Shown here in pieces: positions 6,826 to 9,872 of a stretch of 9,872 nucleotides of DNA. Under the pieces are notes generated by a model that saw nothing but the letters and a program-made list of their open reading frames with translations, did not search any database and was not told the origin of the DNA. Source of the DNA: an uncultured Haemophilus sp. (GTDB lineage: Bacteria; Pseudomonadota; Gammaproteobacteria; Enterobacterales; Pasteurellaceae); assembly GCA_902481695.1 (NCBI GenBank), contig CABSXY010000053.1, positions 1 through 9,872 of the forward strand, in the 5' to 3' direction. Positions within the stretch are counted from its first letter, which is position 1. Each line of letters starts with the position of its first letter. The translations under genes and the position numbers were made by a program.

Positions 6826-6901
6826 TTTGAAGGGCGAGTTCATTGATACAGAATTGATTCTTTAAAATCTCCCCTAACCCCTCTTTGTTAAAGAGGGGGA
6901 A
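6802..6901. repeat. Paired G/C-rich palindromes, possible small intergenic repeat element
   Basis: Two hairpins occupy the trxB-cydD gap: the 22-nt palindrome at 6804-6825, and CCCCTCTTT (6878-6886) with AAAGAGGGG (6890-6898) around a 3-nt loop. The outer ends, TTCTCCCTCTCA at 6802 and the complement of 6890-6901 (TTCCCCCTCTTT), match at 9 of 12 positions, so the roughly 100-nt unit has imperfect terminal inverted repeats. The core between the hairpins shows no coding sense; AGAATTGATTCT near 6850-6861 is a minor palindrome. This could be a miniature mobile or BIME-like element. Other genome copies would be needed to prove it. Confidence 0.45.
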
Positions 6902-6925
6902 AATAAATAAGGAAATTTATTTATT
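6902..6925. other. A/T-only inverted repeat over the trxB stop codon
   Basis: AATAAATAA (6902-6910) and TTATTTATT (6917-6925) are perfect 9-nt complements around GGAAAT. The right arm contains the trxB stop. An A/T-only stem is weak, so this may be chance in AT-rich DNA or a modest 3'-end structure. Confidence 0.35.
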
Positions 6926-7874
6926 CTTGTGCGTCTAAATAACGTTCAGCATCTAATGCCGCCATACAGCCTGTTCCAGCTGAAGTAATGGCTTGACGAT
7001 AGTTATGATCCATCACATCACCTGCAGCAAATACGCCTTCTACAGAGGTTGCTGTAGCATTGCCTTCAAGACCAGATTTAACGACGATATAACCGTTGTT
7101 AAGTTCAAGCTGACCTTGGAAAATTTCAGTGTTTGGTGCATGACCGATGGCAATAAATAAACCGTCTAATTTGATGTCCTCTTTTTCGCCGGTTTTCACG
7201 TTTTCTAAACGTACACCTGTTACGCCCATGTTATCGCCTAACACTTCATTCAAAGTGCGGTCAGTATGAAGCACGATTTTGCCTTCTTCGACTTTTTTGT
7301 ATAAGCGATCGATTAAGATTTTTTCTGCGCGGAAGCTATCGCGACGGTGGATTAAGTGCACTTCAGACGCAATATTGGCTAAGTAAAGTGCTTCTTCAAC
7401 TGCAGTATTTCCGCCACCGACAACAGCAACCGGTTTATTGCGATAGAAGAAACCATCACAGGTTGCGCAAGCTGAAACGCCACGGCCTTTATAAGCGGTT
7501 TCAGATTCTAATCCGATATAACGTGCTGATGCCCCTGTTGCGATGATTAATGCATCACATGTGAAGGTTTGCATATCGCCATAAAGTTTGAATGGGCGAG
7601 AAGATAAATCGACTTTATTAATATGATCAAACACGATTTCCGTTTCAAATTTTTCAGCGTGTTGCAACATACGTTGCATTAAACCAGGACCAGTGGTCAT
7701 TTCAAAATCACCTGGCCAGTTTTCAATTTCATCCGTAGTAGTAAGTTGGCCACCTTGTTGAAGACCGGTCACTAAAACAGGTTTTAAGTTTGCACGTGCG
7801 GCATAAATAGCGGCAGTATAACCTGCAGGGCCTGAACCTAAAATTAATAATTTGCTGTGTTTAACGTCTGACAT
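6921..7874 (-). CDS. trxB: Thioredoxin reductase (NADPH)
   Basis: Cytoplasmic FAD enzyme that moves electrons from NADPH to thioredoxin. The 317 residues are near the E. coli length of 321. The FAD-binding GSGPAG lies at 13-18, the redox pair Cys136/Cys139 in SACATCDGFF, the NADPH-binding GGGNTA at 153-158, HRRDSFRA at 176-183 for the NADPH 2'-phosphate, and the C-terminal FAD motif FAAGDV at 282-287. The frame is open back to an ATG at 7904, but I chose 7874: AAGGA stands about 8 nt before it, MSDVKHSKLLILGSGP is the normal beginning, and the longer start falls inside an inverted repeat and the likely leader. It lies between cnoX and cydD on the same strand, with its own likely promoter. A USS is present at 7253. 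Confidence 0.97.
   Translation of the reverse strand: MSDVKHSKLLILGSGPAGYTAAIYAARANLKPVLVTGLQQGGQLTTTDEIENWPGDFEMTTGPGLMQRMLQHAEKFETEIVFDHINKVDLSSRPFKLYGDMQTFTCDALIIATGASARYIGLESETAYKGRGVSACATCDGFFYRNKPVAVVGGGNTAVEEALYLANIASEVHLIHRRDSFRAEKILIDRLYKKVEEGKIVLHTDRTLNEVLGDNMGVTGVRLENVKTGEKEDIKLDGLFIAIGHAPNTEIFQGQLELNNGYIVVKSGLEGNATATSVEGVFAAGDVMDHNYRQAITSAGTGCMAALDAERYLDAQE
7253..7261 (+). repeat. DNA uptake signal sequence (USS)
   Basis: Perfect AAGTGCGGT in trxB. The gene strand reads across Asp-Arg-Thr-Leu (HTDRTLNE). Confidence 0.9.
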
Positions 7875-7900
7875 AAAGAATCCTTTGTTTATAAAATAAA

Positions 7901-7942
7901 GCATGAGGCTTTTGGAATTCGTTCATTATAAAGCCTTCATGC
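7901..7942 (-). promoter_or_regulatory. trxB promoter with perfect -10 inside an inverted repeat
   Basis: On the minus strand a perfect TATAAT (7930-7925) lies about 50 nt before the trxB ATG. The -35 region (T-rich, around CTATTTTT) is weak. The -10 is bracketed by long arms: GCATGAGGCTTT (7901-7912) is the complement of AAAGCCT-CATGC at 7930-7942, with one extra T as a bulge, giving 12 pairs around a loop of about 17 nt. After the second arm the minus strand runs TTTATTTTAT, so the hairpin could also act as a terminator for cnoX. Which role is real cannot be decided from sequence. Confidence 0.55.
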
Positions 7943-7963
7943 ATAAAAAAATAGTTGATCGTA

Positions 7964-8821
7964 TTAGTAAAGCAATGAATACAGCAATCGGCGATATTTA
8001 TTGGTGATAGGATCCGCATTGCCAATGGCTGATAAAATAGATAAGAACTGTTGTTTTACCTCACCATTTGCCGCAGAAAGATCTTGTTTAAGAATGCTAA
8101 ATAATAAGTCCAATGCTTCTTCGTTTCGATTGGCTTGATGTAGCTGAACTGCTAATTTCAACGCAATTTCAGGCGTTGGATTTTTCGCATAATCCGCTTG
8201 TAGTTGTTGAATTTCTGGCGTATCAGCGGCTTTAATTAAAAGTTCGATCTGCGCCTGTAATCCATGCCAACGGCTGTCGCGATCCTGAATCGGAATTTGC
8301 GCTAAAATATCTGCAGCAGGCTCTGTTTTCTTCATGGCAATATAGGTTTCTGCATAAAGTAATGCCACATCGCTGTTTTTCTTATCTGAAAGCTCCCAGG
8401 CATCTTTCAGTAATGGAAGGGCTGAGTCGTAATCTTCCACTTGTAAAAAATCTAAAGCTTTTTGGAATTTTAAATCTTCTTCTTTTGGCAAAATCGCACT
8501 CAAACGTTGCAATAAGCTGGCCTCATCTAATGCACCAGGGAATGCATCTATTGCTTGAGCCTCTTTGAAAAGATAGGTTGTTGGTAACGCTTGAATACGA
8601 AATTGAGCAGCAATCATTTGCTCTGTTTCACAATTAACTAAGCCGAGGATAAATTGTCCTTTGTATTGTTCTGCAACACGTTGTAAGACTTTTGCAAAAT
8701 CAGCTGATTCTTTATGGCTTGGTGCATAAAAGTTAATGACAAGTGGTGTTTCAACAGAACGTTGCAACGTTTCAGTAAGATTTTGTTCGTTGAGCTCAAC
8801 TAAAAAAGGTAAATCTGCCAT
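7964..8821 (-). CDS. cnoX: CnoX (YbbN)-like chaperedoxin: thioredoxin domain plus TPR
   Basis: Co-chaperone of the CnoX/YbbN family, which in E. coli protects proteins from oxidative aggregation and works with DnaK and GroEL. The 285 residues (284 in E. coli) hold a thioredoxin fold (about 1-110, cis-Pro80 in ALPTTYLF) and then TPR-like helices (about 115-285). Segments such as ALPLLKDAWELS, AADTPEIQQLQ and NEEALDLLF are nearly those of E. coli. The active-site loop reads APSHKES: the position of E. coli Cys38 is Ser39, and the only cysteine in the protein is Cys64, equivalent to E. coli Cys63. It therefore cannot be a CXXC oxidoreductase. The start at 8821 has GAAGGAA upstream. It lies 89 nt before trxB on the same strand; in E. 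coli ybbN is not next to trxB. Confidence 0.93.
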   Translation of the reverse strand: MADLPFLVELNEQNLTETLQRSVETPLVINFYAPSHKESADFAKVLQRVAEQYKGQFILGLVNCETEQMIAAQFRIQALPTTYLFKEAQAIDAFPGALDEASLLQRLSAILPKEEDLKFQKALDFLQVEDYDSALPLLKDAWELSDKKNSDVALLYAETYIAMKKTEPAADILAQIPIQDRDSRWHGLQAQIELLIKAADTPEIQQLQADYAKNPTPEIALKLAVQLHQANRNEEALDLLFSILKQDLSAANGEVKQQFLSILSAIGNADPITNKYRRLLYSLLY

Positions 8822-8854
8822 TTTTATTCCTTCATAAATAGAAAATGATGCCTG

Positions 8855-8863
8855 ATTTTAACA
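8855..8863 (-). promoter_or_regulatory. Candidate extended -10 promoter of cnoX
   Basis: The minus strand reads TGtTAAAAT (8863-8855), an extended -10 with 5/6 match to TATAAT, about 34 nt before the cnoX ATG. The -35 is poor (TTCTAA at the right distance). A USS abuts the TG on the upstream side. Confidence 0.45.
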
Positions 8864-8872
8864 AAGTGCGGT
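8864..8872 (+). repeat. DNA uptake signal sequence (USS)
   Basis: Perfect AAGTGCGGT followed by CAGTTTTAGAAA. It is intergenic, in the spacer of the candidate cnoX promoter. Confidence 0.92.
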
Positions 8873-8892
8873 CAGTTTTAGAAATGTTTTAC

Positions 8893-8925
8893 AGGAAAAG
8901 AAAAGGGCAGTGTTAATCTGCCCTT
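8893..8925 (-). terminator. Rho-independent terminator of the NCS2 permease gene
   Basis: CTGCCCTT (8918-8925) and AAGGGCAG (8903-8910) form an 8-bp stem with a 7-nt loop. On the minus strand the stem is followed by TTCTTTTCC, so together with the last stem bases there is a T-rich tail. It lies 15 nt after the permease stop and separates that gene from cnoX. Confidence 0.8.
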
Positions 8926-8940
8926 ATTCGCTATCTATTT

Positions 8941-9872
8941 TTATTCTTTTGTTTCTTCCACTTTATCTTCTGGAAGCACAAGGTTAAGAATTAAGGCAAG
9001 TAATGAGCCAACAGTAATGCCTGAACCGAGCACTTCTTTGAAAAAGTGCGGTAATTTATCAAGCAATTCAGGACGAGTTGTCACCGCTAAGCCACAGCCA
9101 ATAGAAATGGCGATGATTAAACCATTACGTTTACTACGTGCCACTTTATCCAACATTTGAATACCTGCAGCGATAATCATCGCGAACATCATTAAGCCTG
9201 CACCGCCTAATACTGGTAATGGAATTGATACAATTAATGCACCGAATACAGGGAATAACCCCGCTAGCGCTAGAAGTACACCGGTTAGCGCAACCACGTG
9301 ACGACTTGCCACGCCAGTTAAGGAAATCACGCCGATATTTTGTGAGAATGAAGAGAATGGCGTGGTAGACATAATGGCGGCTAAGGCTGATCCTAAACCA
9401 TCGGCTAAAACCCCGCCGCGTAAATGTCTGCCAGTGATTTCGGTTTTGGTGGCATTACCTAGGGCTAAGAAGTTACCGCTTGATTCAACGATCGTCACTA
9501 AATAGGCGATAGACATACCGATAATGCCTGAAATAGGGAAGGCTAAACCAAAGTGTAGAGGTTGTGGAATCGCAAAAGTTTGTGCTTGTTTTACACCTTC
9601 AAAGCTCACCCAGCCCATTGCTAAACAGACGAGATAACCAGTCATCATCCCAATAACGATGGCGGCTGCAGAGAAAATACCTTTACCCCATTGCACGAGA
9701 GCGACCACGATCACTAAGACAAAGCTCGCCATCATTAAATTTTCTGGCGTCGCATAATTCGCATCACCACGTTGACCACCTGCAAACCAGTCAACCGCAA
9801 CTGGAATCAGGCTTAAGCCGATCATCATGACAACAGTCCCCGTCACAAGTGGTGGGAACAATTTGCGAATAT
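8941..9872 (-). CDS. NCS2-family nucleobase permease (xanthine/urate/uracil type), N-terminus missing
   Basis: Inner-membrane nucleobase:proton symporter of the NCS2 (NAT) family. About 310 C-terminal residues are present; the frame runs through the window edge with Ile-Arg-Lys before LFPPLVTGTV. The codon at 9861 is therefore an internal Leu (TTG), not a start, and roughly 150 residues are missing. The NCS2 signature QNIGVISLTG is encoded at 9313-9342. The conserved acidic residues of the substrate site are Glu in VTIVESSGN (9484-9486) and Asp in GGVLADGLGS (9400-9402). Several strongly hydrophobic segments alternate with short polar loops. The SFSQNIG form and IPLPVLGGAGLMMFAMI resemble xanthine/urate permeases more than UraA, but the substrate cannot be fixed from this fragment. 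A terminator follows and a USS lies near the 3' end. Confidence 0.9.
   Translation of the reverse strand, partial: IRKLFPPLVTGTVVMMIGLSLIPVAVDWFAGGQRGDANYATPENLMMASFVLVIVVALVQWGKGIFSAAAIVIGMMTGYLVCLAMGWVSFEGVKQAQTFAIPQPLHFGLAFPISGIIGMSIAYLVTIVESSGNFLALGNATKTEITGRHLRGGVLADGLGSALAAIMSTTPFSSFSQNIGVISLTGVASRHVVALTGVLLALAGLFPVFGALIVSIPLPVLGGAGLMMFAMIIAAGIQMLDKVARSKRNGLIIAISIGCGLAVTTRPELLDKLPHFFKEVLGSGITVGSLLALILNLVLPEDKVEETKE
9044..9052 (+). repeat. DNA uptake signal sequence (USS)
   Basis: Perfect AAGTGCGGT near the 3' end of the permease gene. The gene strand reads Leu-Pro-His-Phe in KLPHFFKE. Confidence 0.9.

Noticed and set aside
7875..7904. Longer N-terminus for TrxB from the ATG at 7904
   Set aside because: That ATG lies inside the inverted repeat near the transcription start, while the one at 7874 has AAGGA at the right distance and the family N-terminus.
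9859..9861. TTG as start codon of the permease
   Set aside because: The frame stays open upstream with family-like residues (Ile-Arg-Lys-Leu-Phe-Pro-Pro), so this is an internal leucine of a gene cut by the window.
1..9872. Search for CRISPR, tRNA, transposase, phage or toxin-antitoxin genes
   Set aside because: I saw no regularly spaced repeats, tRNA-like folds or such proteins. Nearly all DNA is accounted for by housekeeping genes with short gaps.

Overview
This is ordinary core chromosome from a Haemophilus-like member of the Pasteurellaceae. Ten perfect copies of the Haemophilus-type DNA uptake signal (AAGTGCGGT or its complement) occur in 9.9 kb, about one per kb. The DNA is AT-rich and every protein resembles a gammaproteobacterial housekeeping family. 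The uptake word is the H. influenzae type, not the Actinobacillus pleuropneumoniae type. From memory, cysS-ppiB-tatD and nrdG-cydC-cydD-trxB are far apart in H. influenzae Rd, so a relative such as H. parainfluenzae is my guess; the species call is inference.

Layout, left to right. (1) 1-1098: 3'-truncated cysS on the minus strand, divergent from ppiB (1210-1719) on the plus strand. (2) ppiB is followed by a hairpin/T-run terminator and then a TatD-family metal hydrolase of the YjjV type (1779-2567). (3) nrdG (2564-3031, minus) meets tatD tail to tail; the two stop codons share the word TTAA. (4) 3032-3283: an uptake signal, a good sigma-70 promoter and the gene for 4.5S RNA (ffs, about 3151-3265, plus strand). 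(5) 3284-8821, all minus strand: cnoX, trxB, cydD, cydC in transcription order. cydD and cydC overlap as TAATG. The trxB-cydD gap (146 nt) carries two strong G/C-rich palindromes. (6) 8941-9872: an NCS2-family purine/pyrimidine permease on the minus strand, cut by the window end, with its own terminator.

Functionally, the minus-strand block is a redox and protein-quality cluster. It holds a thioredoxin-fold chaperone without an active-site cysteine pair (CnoX), thioredoxin reductase, and the heterodimeric ABC transporter CydDC needed to assemble cytochrome bd. nrdG, the activase of the anaerobic ribonucleotide reductase, lies just beyond and also suits low-oxygen life. I found no phage, transposase, CRISPR array, toxin-antitoxin pair or obviously new system. 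The points most worth checking are regulatory or residue-level: the inverted repeat around the trxB -10, the paired palindromes before cydD, hairpins placed close before downstream starts, and the missing cysteine in CnoX.
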